From positions 1,178,001 through 1,242,000 of the forward strand of contig BCIX01000003.1 in assembly GCA_001600095.1 (NCBI GenBank): a stretch of DNA of 64,000 nt, given 5' to 3'. Both the position numbers and the translations under genes were made by a program. The stretch is from Bullera alba (Eukaryota > Basidiomycota > Tremellomycetes > Tremellales > Bulleraceae). Numbering within the stretch: the first letter of the stretch is position 1; the number at the start of each line of letters is the position of its first letter. This document shows, one piece after another, positions 20,668 to 31,368 of the stretch. A model generated the notes under the pieces. That model was given only the letters and a program-made list of their open reading frames with translations, was not told where the DNA came from and ran no database searches.

Positions 20668-23084
20668 ATGGCGCCAGTAGCTACCTCCGAAGCCGTCCAT
20701 GAGCACGGCACCGAGCTCAAGCAGAAGCCTCAGGTCCCCGCTGAAGTCTCTTCGGTGAGTATAGTCCAAAGAGTATCAGACAAGTCTGACATCGAGTAGG
20801 CCGGTGATGAAATGCTCGTGCTCAACACTATCAGATGTCTCGCTGCCGACTTGTGCCAGCAGTTCAAGGGCGGCCATCCCGGTACCGTCATGGGCGCTGC
20901 CTCGATCGGTGTCGCTCTATGGCGTTATCACCTCAAGTACAATCCAGCCAATGCCGACTGGTTTGCGCGAGATCGTGAGTTGCTCGGCGCGATCAGCCGC
21001 TGACCTCCAGGATTCGTTCTCTCCGCTGGTCACGCATGTCTCCTCCAATACCTCATGCTCCACTTCTCCGGCTACAGCGCCTGGACCATGGACGAGATCA
21101 AGAAATACCACGCCCCAACGATGGACGGTATCGCTGCTGGACACCCCGAGATCGAGTATCCGGGTTGCGAAGTCACCACTGGTCCTCTTGGCCAGGGTAT
21201 CTCCAACGCCGTCGGTATGGCCATGGCAGGAAAGAACCTTGCCGCTACGTACAACAAGGACGGATACGATGTAGTCAGCGGTAAAGTCTGGTGCTTTACC
21301 GGCGATGGATGTCTCCAGGAAGGTGTCGGACAGGAGGGTGAGTTGACGTCAATCCTGCTAGCACTCCAGCTCATTCTCTTTAGCCATCTCCATGGCCGGC
21401 CACTTTGGTCTCGACAACCTGATCCTCATCTACGACAATAACGCCATCACTGTCGACGGCAACATCGACTCGTGCTTCACCGACGACACCTCGGCCAAGC
21501 TCAAGGCTTGCAACTGGGAGGTTATCGAGGTGTACGACGGTTCCAACAACGTAAGTTTTGCAAAAAGCGAATGGCGCTAACTTCAGCTCACTGCCGTTGT
21601 CGACGCCCTCGAGAAAGCCAAGCAGGTCAAGGGCAAACCAGTCCTCGTCAACATCCGAACCATCATCGGTATCGGCTCGGCCAAAGCCCAGACCGGATCC
21701 GTCCACGGTGCCGCTCTCGGTGATGACGATGTCGTCCATGTCAAGAAGCAACTCGGCTTTAACCCCGACGAAAAGTTTGTCATCTCCGACAAGGTCTACG
21801 ACTACTTTAAAGACTGCAAGCCCCGGGGTGCCAAGTACGAGTCGGATTGGAACGAGCTGTTCGCCAAGTACAAGACTGCCTACCCACAAGAGAGCGCCGA
21901 GCTCGAGCGACGAATCGCCGGAAAGCTCCGGGAGGGCTGGGAAAGGGACCTGCCAAAGAAGGAGGACTTGCCCAAGGAGGCCATCCCCACGCGAAAGGCC
22001 TCGGGAATCATGATCCAGGCTCTGGTCCCCAAGGACCCTTCGTTCATCGTCGGCAGTGCCGATCTCCTCGAGTCGACTTTTGTCAGCTGGAAGGGAATGA
22101 CCGAGTTCCAAAAGGTGAGCCGCTTGTTCGTTCATCGCTGACAATCAGCCCGAGTCAGGTCTTGGTGATTATGCCGGTCGACAGGTCAGATACGGTATCC
22201 GAGAGTTTGCCATGGTCGGTGTCGGAAACGGTTTCTCCGCCTACCAAAAGGGCATGTTCATTCCGTGAGTACTCTCAAGCATAAACGAGCTGACCGCTAG
22301 TGTCATGTCCACCTTCTTCATGTTCTGGCTGTATGCCGCTCCCGCCGCCCGAATGGCCGCTCTGCAAAAGTTGAGGTTCATCGGTATCGCCACCCACGAC
22401 TCGATCACCCTCGGTGAAGACGGACCTACCCACCAGCCGGTCGCCCTTCCTGCGTTCTACCGAGGTCTCCCCCAGATCAACCTGATCCGACCTGCCGATG
22501 TGGAAGAGGTCATTGGCGCTTACCAGCTCGCTCTCGGAGAGGGCGAATCCGACCACCCATCGATCCTCGCTCTCAGCCGACACGCCGTTCCCCACCTGAG
22601 CGGCACCAACCGAGACGGTGTTGCCAAGGGTGCCTACGTCGTCGTCGGTGACGACTCCACGCCAGACGTCACCATTCTCGCCACCGGTGCCGAGGTCTTC
22701 CCAGCCACCGAAGCCGCCAAGCTGATCGAAAAGACCAACAACGTCAAGGTCCGAGTCGTCTCGATGCCCTCGTTCAAGCACTTTGACGCCCAGTCTGCCG
22801 AGTACAGGCGAAAGATCATCCCATCCAGCAAGTCGTTGGTCGTCGCCGTCGAGGCTTGGGGTGCTTTCGGCTGGCCCAGGTACGCCCACGCCGGTTGCCA
22901 CATGCACACCTTTGGTCACTCGGCACCACAAAAGACGCTGTACGAGCACTTTGGCTTCACCCCGGAGATACTGGCAAAGAAGATTGGTGATTGGGTCGAG
23001 ACGAGGAGGGGCGGCGAGGGAAGCTGGGACATTCCAGGCGTTGGCGAGTTTGCCGAGCTCCTCAATGGCATTGCCAACCACTAG
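20668..23084 (+). CDS. Dihydroxyacetone-synthase-like transketolase
   Basis: Thiamine-diphosphate transketolase most like the formaldehyde transketolases (DHA synthases) of methylotrophic yeasts, which make DHA and G3P from xylulose-5-P and formaldehyde. About 725 aa in seven exons. Conserved residues: FKGGHPGTVMG, VLSAGHACLLQY, PEIEYPGCEVTTGPLGQGIS, ThDP motif TGDGCLQEGVGQE..IYDNN, SVHGAALGDDD, and catalytic Glu in YGIREFAM (usually IREHAM). FFMFWLYAAPAARMAALQ and IATHDSITLGEDGPTHQP resemble DHA synthase more than ordinary transketolase. It ends ANH, so there is no PTS1 peroxisomal signal; cytosolic location is inferred. An ordinary or alternative transketolase role is possible. Convergent with the Zn2Cys6 regulator, 225 bp apart. 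Confidence 0.88.
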
Positions 23085-23309
23085 TTTGAGTCTTCATGTT
23101 GTACAAAAATGATCATGCAGCATCTTTGAGTTTGTCAATGGGGGTTTCAACGTCGTCGAGGAGGTGCAACCCTCACTCTCGAGGACTATCTTGATCAGAA
23201 TGATCTCTGTAGAACATCCCACTGTTGGAAGCACTCCCCCCCAAGCATGAGATATGAATTTTGAAGACATCGAATACTGCATGGCAAACTGGTACTCGTC
23301 TCACTCTGT

Positions 23310-26102
23310 CTACAAGATCTTTGGCGAAGGATCGGATGGTCCGCCCATATTACCAACACTCATACTCTGCCTATTGCTAGACTGGCCTGGTGTACTTGCT
23401 AGCAGTCGCTCCAGGTCTGTACTATCCGCAGGGCCGAAACTCATGTTCTCGACGGTATACCCGCTCATCAAATCCGCCAACCAGTATGGACCTGAGACCT
23501 TAGCTCGATTCCCCTCCGGTTTACTCACTCGGGTCGTTTTCGCTCGCGGACATTTCTTCCGCCTCACGCATGGACGTTTCCGTGGGAGGTGCGATATGGT
23601 GCGGGTGTTTGCGATCTAGAGTCAGTCGAGGCCTTAGTGGTCACGCACCTGTTGTGAAACGACGGAGAAGCCCGTGATCAGGCAGCGAGATGAACGTCGG
23701 TCGGGGCATACTGCTCGAAGACCTCATCATGCCGGAGCCTAAGAGTTTAGCGCTGATCAACACCTGATACTCACGTTTCTCAATCATGGCCGTCACTGCG
23801 CCAACTCCAGCCCAGTAATGCTCCAAACGCTGCAACGCCTTGACGAGTGCGGAGACATTCTGCCTGGACATTGTCATGAAGAACACGCTTGTAGGATTGT
23901 CGAATGATCTTCCTTCGCCATCGGCTCCAGCAGTCTGCCCAGGGCGCATCTCGTGTATCAGAGCCATTCTAACAACGTCAACGCACATCCTGCAAGTTAT
24001 GGACTCACGCTGCGACGTATAAAGGCTGGACCAGCCAAGGCGATGATGTCTGTGCGTGATCAGCTTGCGACGGCGGCGTATTTTGACTCGCACTCACGTA
24101 GGCAGACTGAGTGACCAGATCTGCAAACACCATACACTCGCTAATCTGCCTCGAAGACGCCAGGGCGAGCTTCATCGACCTGCTCATGCTCTGGTTCAAG
24201 GGCGTCTCGATACCAGAAGGGCTTTTGAGCAGCTCGGGGTGGTAGACCAAGGCCAAAACGCTATTTGCCCACAAATGTAGCGAGAGAAAGACGCCCTACG
24301 CGTCAGCCCACACTTGACTTTGGTACCCACCCCGTGGCCGCGATCCTGCTGCCGTTTGAAATTTTCTGGACTCCACTGAAGCGACATTGGCAGACCGCTA
24401 ACAAACTGGATCAACCTCATCTGCAACTCTGCCAGCTGCTCCGCCAACGGTTCTTTCGAGCTGACCAGAGTCCTGACTCGTCCTCTCCGTCCGTTGAGCA
24501 CATTCGATATCCTCCCGCAGATCACCATCAATTTGGTGAATTGGACAAAAGGGACCGGTTCTATTGACTCGTTCGGGTGCATAGGCGTATTCCTCGCCGG
24601 GTCGGGGAAAAAGTCTTGGTCCTCTGGCAAAGCAATCTCGATAATGTCCTCTGGGATACTGGCAGGTCGACCGGTACCAAAGGCGACTATCCTATCGGCG
24701 ATGAAGAGGTTCCACAGGAGCAGCTTGCTTCGTGTCTTGTGCTGAGGCGACTCGTACGTTTGGATGTTCTCGTGGAAGCCCAGGTCGATGGCCATGCGGA
24801 TCGACATGCCCAAATACTGCCAAAGACCCGATTCTGAATTCTGCCCATAACACGCCCAAGCCAAAAACAGCAAGCCCGAGCATACATCCGACGTTGGTAG
24901 GTGCAAGAGCGGGATGATCAATTCTTGCGCTTTGGCGATGAATGGAGCGCATGCCTTCATGGGGTTGGCCTGGGCTCCTTCGGAGAATCTAGCACCCAGA
25001 GCGCAGAGACAGTTTGCGAGAAAGGCACTCATTGTGCCCGAGGCGAATCTTTCGTTCATCCGTTGGCGCGAGACTGATGGAAAGTGTTGGCTGCAGTATT
25101 GGTAAAACATCTCCATGAGCGGTTCGTAGACGTGCGGATGCGGCAGGCCGCTATCGTCCCACAGGTTGATCGGGTGCGTTGTCAGTTCGATGCTGTGAGA
25201 GCTGCCTCCGGATTCCGGTTGAGGCGCAGAGTTGTAAGGCGACTCGGCGGTGGACCGCCGCTGTAGTTTCAGACTGATTCGATTCACACCAGGCGTCAAA
25301 GCTGTGGGTCCAGACTACCATTCAGAAACTAGCCCTGAGAGTGTACTCACCATTCTGTAATAGAACAGCTCGAGATCATCGCCTCCAAGGTCGCCCTCGA
25401 TTACCGCCGTCTGCCGTTCCAGAGCAGAAATCAACCTCAAGTCGGGAAAGTTTCCCGAGGGATCCATCGATATCATATTGGGATCCACATGAGAGTCTAG
25501 AGGAGGTAGTAGCGGCATGGTAGGCTGGTTCTCAGGGGTGAAGCCTGTTGGCCAGACGAATCCGCTAAACCCAGCGGCACTGAACGGGTCCGAGTGAAAG
25601 TCGAATGTGCCTTGGAATGGGTCACTTGCAGGCTAGCGCGTCAGCCGAGATTATATCAAGGATACGTACCTCTTCGACTGCCGCTGGAAGTTCGACTTTG
25701 GCCTGTTCGGCTTCTTGCCTCCTCGCCTCCTCCATCTCCTTCCGAGTCCTTTTCCGTCTCCTCCCACTCGGCCATTCACAAACTTCTTTCGCCTTTATGC
25801 ATGCCTTGATTGTCAGTCGCCATTGAGCCTACCAACCCACCTCGCAGATTGGCCGAGTCCCGCTACACCTGATCCTCTTTGATCGACAATACAGACAAGC
25901 AAGCTGTACCCTAGTCGTGCCTTCCGTTTCGGAATTGCGTCTCGGCCTCCTGCAAGCAGTTAGAACGCATACGTCGAGGTTGTACTCACTTGTCATCTCC
26001 TCGTTCATCTTCGTCCGACTCGTCGTGCTCGTTTATTGATGTGGAGCGCTCAGCGGGTCGCTTGGATGGTCCCGCAGCTGCATTGTCGGAACTGCCGTTC
26101 AT
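23310..26102 (-). CDS. Zn2Cys6 fungal transcription factor
   Basis: Likely regulator of the surrounding cluster. After an acidic, Ser-rich start (MNGSSDNAAAGPSKRPAERS) comes the binuclear zinc cluster at about residues 57-84: ACLYCRSKRIRC, then SGTRPICEACIKAKEVCEW, with all six Cys, and a basic linker PSGRRRKRTRKEMEEARRQE. The middle is the fungal-specific regulatory domain: EPLMEMFYQYCSQHFPSVSR, LLFLAWACYGQNSESGLWQY, and MAIDLGFHENIQTY through SKLLLWNLFIADRIVAFGTG. C-terminal exons are short, separated by 35-50 nt introns, and run to TAG 23310 (MSVGNMGGPSDPSPKIL). ATG 26102 is the first in-frame Met; the longer upstream frame begins with GTG. About 750 aa. Divergent from the DenD-like gene with a shared 607-bp promoter, the usual position of a pathway-specific regulator. 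Confidence 0.88.
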
Positions 26103-26436
26103 GATTGCGGAATCGAGCTCGTGTAGGTCTTTGAGGAGGGCGCTCCGATGCAATAATGCCAGGTCACTCTTTGCTGACGATGTGACAGTGTCACAAGATC
26201 TCCCAGTTCGTGGCGAGCTCAACGCCACTGTTCTCCTGTGGGATTCGCTTTGCCAATGGGTTTACAGTGGTGTGCTAGCCAGAGCGGGTACGATGTCGAC
26301 GTCCAATGTCACGTGAATGAGGTTGCTCGCTTTAGGTCTCGCTCAAGGTGCGCTCAGGAACTCTGGGGCCAGGGACGAATTACGTACAAATTGGCAAATG
26401 CGTTCGCTATTTGATCCCGCTGTTCCCTGCTGTTCT
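26103..26436. other. Regulator-proximal part of shared divergent promoter
   Basis: No gene seen. The open frame on the minus strand up to 26228 is the upstream continuation of the regulator's first exon but lacks an ATG. The region should hold the regulator's 5' UTR. Confidence 0.5.
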
Positions 26437-26612
26437 CCGGCCGTTACCGGTCCGACTTTGCTCCAGGGCGGTTAAACGGGTTGTTGTATCGTTCCGGAAC
26501 TATCTAATCTATTGTACCGGATGGGTCCGAAAGCTCCAGCATCGGTCCATTCCTGATGAAGTCTCAAGTCGCAAGGTCAGCTGTGCAGGCGTCTTCACTT
26601 GGGATATATATC
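26437..26612 (+). promoter_or_regulatory. CCGG elements and TATA box in regulator/DenD shared promoter
   Basis: CCGG cores at 26437, 26447, 26494 and 26517, including CCGG-N6-CCGG and the octamer GTTACCGG (26443-26450). GATATATATC at 26603-26612 lies about 100 bp before the DenD-like ATG. GTTACCGG and ATCGTTCCG (26488-26496) recur in the MFS gene promoter at 28813-28820 and 28780-28788. Regulation by the divergent Zn2Cys6 gene is inferred. Confidence 0.55.
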
Positions 26613-26709
26613 AGGCGAGTATTGGATCCTCCTGGTCAACTTCTCTCTCATCACCATCTACTCAACTCTCTCTCACAGATCAATTCAACAGAACAAGACT
26701 CATCTCAAA

Positions 26710-27878
26710 ATGACTACCAACGGACACGCCAACGGCCACGCTCAGAAGAATGTCGTGCTGATCACCGGTGCCGGTGGATGGCTAGGTGGAGTCGTGAGTA
26801 ATTAGCTCTGCGACTCTCACTGACTCTTACAGCTCGCCGGCGAGCTCCTCAAAGACGAAAAGACCCCAGATGTCCACCTCATCCTTGCCGACATTGTCGA
26901 GCCAAAAGTCCCCAAGGGTGCCAGCAAATGCGTTACCAAAAAGGCCGACCTCTGCGACGCTGCCGAAGTCGAGTCCCTCTTCAAGACCGAGTTCGGTGTC
27001 CCAGACACCGTCTACTGCTTCCACGGTATCATGAGCCGAGGCTCCGAGGACAATTTTGACCTTGGTCTAAAGGTGAGCAAACCCCCTGTGGACATTGCTG
27101 ACAGCCAGGTCAACATCGACTCGATCAGGCTCATGTTGGACGCCGCCCGAAAAGTCCGAACGGCCTCGGGCGACCTCGTCAAGTTCATCTTCACCTCTTC
27201 CCTCGCTGTCTACGGTGGACCACTGCCAGAACTGGTCGAGCACTCTACCATCGCCACGCCAGAGGGTGCCTACGGTACCGGAAAGCTCGTTTCCGAGCTT
27301 CTAGTCAACGAGTACTCTAGACGAGGTCTTGTCGATGGTCGAATCCTCCGACTCCCTACCATCGTCGTTCGACCAGGTGTCCCATCCGCCGCTACCTCTG
27401 CTTTCATCTCCGGCATCATCAGGGAGCCACTGCACGGCGAGCAGGCCATCTGCCCAGTCGGCAACGGCTTTGACTCTCCAGAACTCAGCTTGGCCGCCTG
27501 GGTCGCTTCCCCCGAGACGACCATCAAGAACTTTGTCATCGCCAAGCACGTCCCAGCGGAGAAGTTTGCCAAACACACCAGGAGTTTGACTCTGCCGGGT
27601 TTCACCACTACTGGTAAGTTCTTGGGTCAAAGAGCTCTCTCCTCGCTAACCCTCTTTTAGTCAAACAGGAGCTCGAGGCTCTCGCCGAGGTCGCCGGTAA
27701 AGACGCATTGAAACTCATCACCTTCAAAGACGACCCCATCAACAGGCGTATCGTGTCCTCGTGGCCACCAGCTTTCAACAACTCGTACCCACTCAGTCTC
27801 GGATTCGTCGCCGACGAGGGAGGCATGGTTCCGATTGTCAGGAGGTTCAAGGAGCAGGTCGAGGCTGGCCTTGCTTAG
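26710..27878 (+). CDS. NAD-dependent epimerase/dehydrogenase, D-erythronate dehydrogenase-like
   Basis: Extended short-chain dehydrogenase most like bacterial DenD, which oxidises D-erythronate at C2. Four exons, about 348 aa. Rossmann motif VLITGAGGWLGGV at about residues 17-29, acidic ILADIVEP after beta-2, catalytic Ser in FIFTSSLAVYGGPLPE and YxxxK as EGAYGTGKLVSELL. DenD-family signatures: EYSRRGLVDGRILRLPTIVV, RPGVPSAATSAFISGIIREP, and near the C-terminus RIVSSWPPAFNNSYPLSLGF. ATG 26710 is preceded by a TATA box about 100 bp upstream. Divergent from the Zn2Cys6 regulator and upstream of the MFS transporter. Substrate is inferred to be a sugar acid or polyol-derived compound; the family also includes UDP-sugar epimerases, but the C-terminal motifs favour DenD. 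Confidence 0.88.
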
Positions 27879-28777
27879 AAGGTTGCGCGGTATCTTGGAG
27901 ATCACTTTGTATTCATTCACCACATTTCGCATATGCCATGTAAAACAATAGCTGCTGCTTGAGATGCGACACATCTACAATCTGCGAGTTCGGTCTCCCG
28001 TTGGGCAATCAGGTGCATCAAAAAGGCCTACAAATGTCCGGTCCTCGTCCCAAGAGCGAGCGGCGCGAAGGACCGTAGGACCTAAGCCAATTGATGCTAC
28101 ACTCCAGCTGCCGATGGGCAAAGGCCCCTATGGCACGAGACCTTTTGAACAAAGTTGGAAACGTCCTCCTCCCTGAGGCTGATAGGGCTGTAAGACTGAG
28201 AAGCCGCCACTCACCACGATGACGACAACCTTGGTCGTAATGTCATGCATACAAGGTTCAATCATTGAGCTCAAGACAGTCGTGTGAGTCTGTGACCCAA
28301 GGTTCTCCTCCTGTGCAGTTGCCATGTCGATGAACCAGGTCATCGGACATGTAGCTTGATGCCATAGCTTACCCCGCTAGCCCCGCTACAGTGCGCTCAG
28401 AAAGCGAGGAGGCAAAGCTCTGCTGCGGGGTCAGCTGCCATTCGCTGTCGGCCTGCTGTTCATTGTGTTCCACTCCAGGTTACTCCGAGTCGCTCCCCGT
28501 CTGGAGAGACCGGGGCAGTATGGGGTTTGCGCTACACACCTGTACACACAGGTACACACAGGTACACACTGACCATTTACTACTACTGAGGCTCAGAGCT
28601 GGTCAGTGGCCCACGACTGCAACGCTTTTACAACCACTCGGCCCCGGACGCCTCTGATAGCCCCGTAATCACCCCGTGCTGCAAAGACATCGGTCGGAGC
28701 TTGGCGTATTGGCCCCGTCGGAGAGGTCTTCGGCAATGGCTTCCAAAACTTCCCAGACTGGTAATCTTGTTTAGCGT
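27879..28777. other. Intergenic region upstream of MFS transporter, distal part
   Basis: No gene supported. It holds the DenD-like 3' end, a GCAAAGGCCCC-rich stretch, and a three-unit 10-bp repeat at 28541-28570. The short open frames have no family features. Confidence 0.55.
28541..28570. repeat. 10-bp tandem repeat, three units (GGTACACACA)
   Basis: Units tgtacacaca, ggtacacaca, ggtacacact in direct succession, about 700 bp upstream of the MFS gene start. Each unit contains GTACAC. Confidence 0.85.
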
Positions 28778-28779
28778 GA

Positions 28780-29132
28780 ATCGTTCCGAAGATGATTCCG
28801 GTCAGCCCGCCGGTTACCGGAATTAAGTCTGTCCCACGACTCCTTTCGTTAATTGCGCTGACGTTCTCCTGCTCTACTGACGTCGCTCACATCTCTCTGC
28901 AGCCTTCTGCAGCTTGACCCAGCTTGACCCAGCTTGACCCAGCTTGACCCCGGGTCAGACACCCACGGGGCTATCGGAAACTCCTCAACCCCGCCCCATA
29001 CCCCTGGTTATCGCTCCGCAATCGCTTCCAGACAGGGAAAAATCACCGGTCCTGTTCTGCCGATTTAGCAGCCGCCCGCTCAATCAAGGCCCGACAGGTG
29101 AGACCTGGCCCTGGCGCGATTACTTATATAAG
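28780..29132 (+). promoter_or_regulatory. CCGG elements, tandem repeat and TATA box of MFS gene
   Basis: CCGG cores at 28798, 28810 and 28817 form CCGGTtACCGG (28810-28820, 5-bp inverted arms) within a larger ATTCCGG...CCGGAAT inverted pair (28795-28823). TATATAAG at 29125-29132 is 132 bp before the ATG. The GTTACCGG and ATCGTTCCG words are shared with the DenD-like promoter. Confidence 0.55.
28911..28950. repeat. Perfect 10-bp tandem repeat, four units (AGCTTGACCC)
   Basis: Four head-to-tail copies of agcttgaccc, about 315-355 bp upstream of the MFS transporter ATG, followed directly by CGGGTCAGAC, which contains the inverted core GGGTCA. Confidence 0.95.
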
Positions 29133-29263
29133 AGACTGATCCCTGCCGACAAGCTCCATATTGACCATCCTCCATCTTCTGAACGATACACCACTCTACC
29201 GCTGCCATCTCCACTCGATCTATCAAGAAACTTTCTCGACACAGCACAGCACAACTCCCCGAT

Positions 29264-30998
29264 ATGTCCGGTATGGACCACATGCACCCAAAGCAGGAGG
29301 CGCTCGACCTCACCGAGCACAAGGCCTCGCAAGAGTGGCACGAGCACGACCAGGAGCAGGATATCGTCGCCCTTGCCGCTACCTATGTGCCTGGCTCAGC
29401 AGAGGAAAAGGCGTTCTTGAAAAAGATCGATCGAAGGATCATCGTGAGTTTGAACTGGTAGGCTTTGGCCAAGCGCTGACATGCCGAAAGCCATGTATCT
29501 GGGTCCTCTACGTGTTCAGTTACCTAGACAGAGCCAACATCGGTAACGCGCGAACCGGTGGTCTGGAACGAGATCTCGGGGTGAGTGTCGTCTTGTAGCC
29601 TATCGTGCAAATCCTGATTAAGACCCTCAGTTCACCTCGACCCAATACTCGATCATCCTCCTGGTGTTTTTCGTCTCCTACGTGCTGTTTGAAATCCCAT
29701 CAAACTTGATCATCACTCGATGCCGCCCCTCGCTCTACCTCAGTGGTCTTTGTGTCCTCTTTGGTGCCGTCGCCGCTTGCATGGCCGCCGTTCAAAACTG
29801 GCAACAGCTCGCCGCTGTCCGATTCTGCCTTGGTGTTGCCGAAGCTGGTTTCGCTCCCGGTGTCGCCTTTTACCTCTCCAGTTGGTACAAGCGATACGAG
29901 CTTGCCAGTCGATTCGCCCTCTACTACACCGCCACCGCCGTTTCAGGTGCCTTCTCCGGTCTGCTCGCTGGTGTCATCACTCAGAACCTCGAGGGTGCTC
30001 GAGGCCTCGCTGGGTGGCAATGGCTCTTCCTTATCGAGGGTGTTGCTTCGTCCTTTGTCGGCTGTTTCACCTGGATGATTCTGCCAGACTGGCCCGCCAC
30101 GACCAAATGGCTCACCGAGGAGGAGAAGATTCTCGCCGCTCAGCGACTCGCTTACGACGGTCTCGCCTCGACCCAAGGCTCAGGCAAAAAGGTCGGACAC
30201 TGGGAGGCCGTCATGCTCACCGTCCGAGACTGGAGGACTTGGGTGTTTGTCGTCATGTACATGCTGTGCACCGGTGCTCAGACGATCCAGTACTTCGTGC
30301 CGACTCTGATCGGTGCTCTCGGTTGGACCGGGTACATCGGCCAGTACCACACCATCCCCCTCTACGGAGCCGCCTTTGTCTGCATCCTCGGCTTCTGCTT
30401 CACTGCCGACAGGTTTGAGAACAAGGGTCACTTCATCTCGATTGCGGCGTTTACCGGCACGGTGTTGTTCATCATCGTCACGACGGTCACCAACCATATG
30501 GTTCAGTGTGAGTGACTCCCCTACGAGCGAATTGAGAGTCGTTGCCACCGCCTCAACAATTTGCCACTCTACCATTTTGCTGACCGCCTGCTTAGACGTC
30601 TTCATCATCTTCGCCTTTGGTATGATCTACGCTCTCCCGCCCATGACCCGTGAGTCCTCTGCCTGCCTTCGATCCCAAGACGTGTGCTGACTGTCCCAGT
30701 GATGTGGGTGCCAAACGTCCTCGTCGCTCCCGCCGAGAAGCGAGCCGTCGCCATCGCCTTGGTCAACGCTCTCGGTAATTCTGCCTCGATCTACGGTGTC
30801 TTCCTATGGCCCAAGACCGACGCTCCACGATACATCCCCGGGTTCTCCGCCACTACAATCTTCATGGCCCTCATCGGCATCGCCGCTCAGGTCATGATGT
30901 TTTTGTTGAAGAAGTACCCAGTGGAGAAGCTCGACGCGGACGCCGTGGTGGCAGCCGAGATTGAAAAGGCTCGAGCGGGAAGGAACACCCAGGCCTAA
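29264..30998 (+). CDS. MFS transporter, anion:cation symporter (ACS/Dal5) family
   Basis: Plasma-membrane uptake carrier, about 500 aa, five exons. A cytosolic acidic N-terminus (HPKQEALDLTEHKA, FLKKIDRRIIPCIWVLY) leads into TM1 with the ACS signature YLDRANIGNARTGGLERDLG, TM2 FVSYVLFEIPSNLIITR and TM4 AVRFCLGVAEAGFAPGVAFY followed by LSSWYKRYELASR. About 12 hydrophobic segments are visible. Loop DWPATTKWLTEEEKILAAQR is typical of the family. ACS carriers move organic and sugar acids such as tartrate, galactonate, allantoate or nicotinate. Its place downstream of the DenD-like dehydrogenase, with shared promoter words, suggests that it imports the cluster's substrate. The precise substrate cannot be read from sequence. 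Confidence 0.92.
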
Positions 30999-31368
30999 GG
31001 GGTTGGTTACGGGGGTTGTGTACGAGGGAGAAGCTGTACAAATTATCACAAAACTAGGTCATCTATCGTTGGGTTCCATAGCTCTTAGCGGCATGCAATG
31101 TAAATCATACTCAACTGCGCCGTTTCGTTAATTATCATTGTAGCTGCCGAAAGCTTGTGACATCCAGACTATCATTGGGGTCACTCACTCGGCTTATGCT
31201 GCTGCCCTGGGCCCCTCTCACGTCCTTTGCCAAGCTATACCTCTGGATGTGCAGCGCCAAATCGCCAAGTTCATCTGCACACGATACATGTTCGTTGTTC
31301 GTACACCATACTCGTCGTGATGTACAATCGTAAACAAGCATCCTCGACCGAATTCTATCGTAAAAGCA
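30999..31368. other. Convergent 3' intergenic region (MFS / ArfGAP)
   Basis: 370 bp between two stop codons. Probably 3' UTRs; no gene or repeat recognised. Confidence 0.5.

Noticed and set aside
21380..23081. Long minus-strand open frames (254 and 268 codons) opposite the transketolase-like gene
   Set aside because: Mirror frames of a codon-biased GC-rich gene; they lack any domain and overlap conserved transketolase motifs.
23310..23640. Ending the Zn2Cys6 regulator at the TGA right after RFTTGA near 23641
   Set aside because: The TGA lies within a good donor (ACAG|GTGCGTGA). Splicing continues through two more short exons to TAG 23310 with sensible protein sequence.
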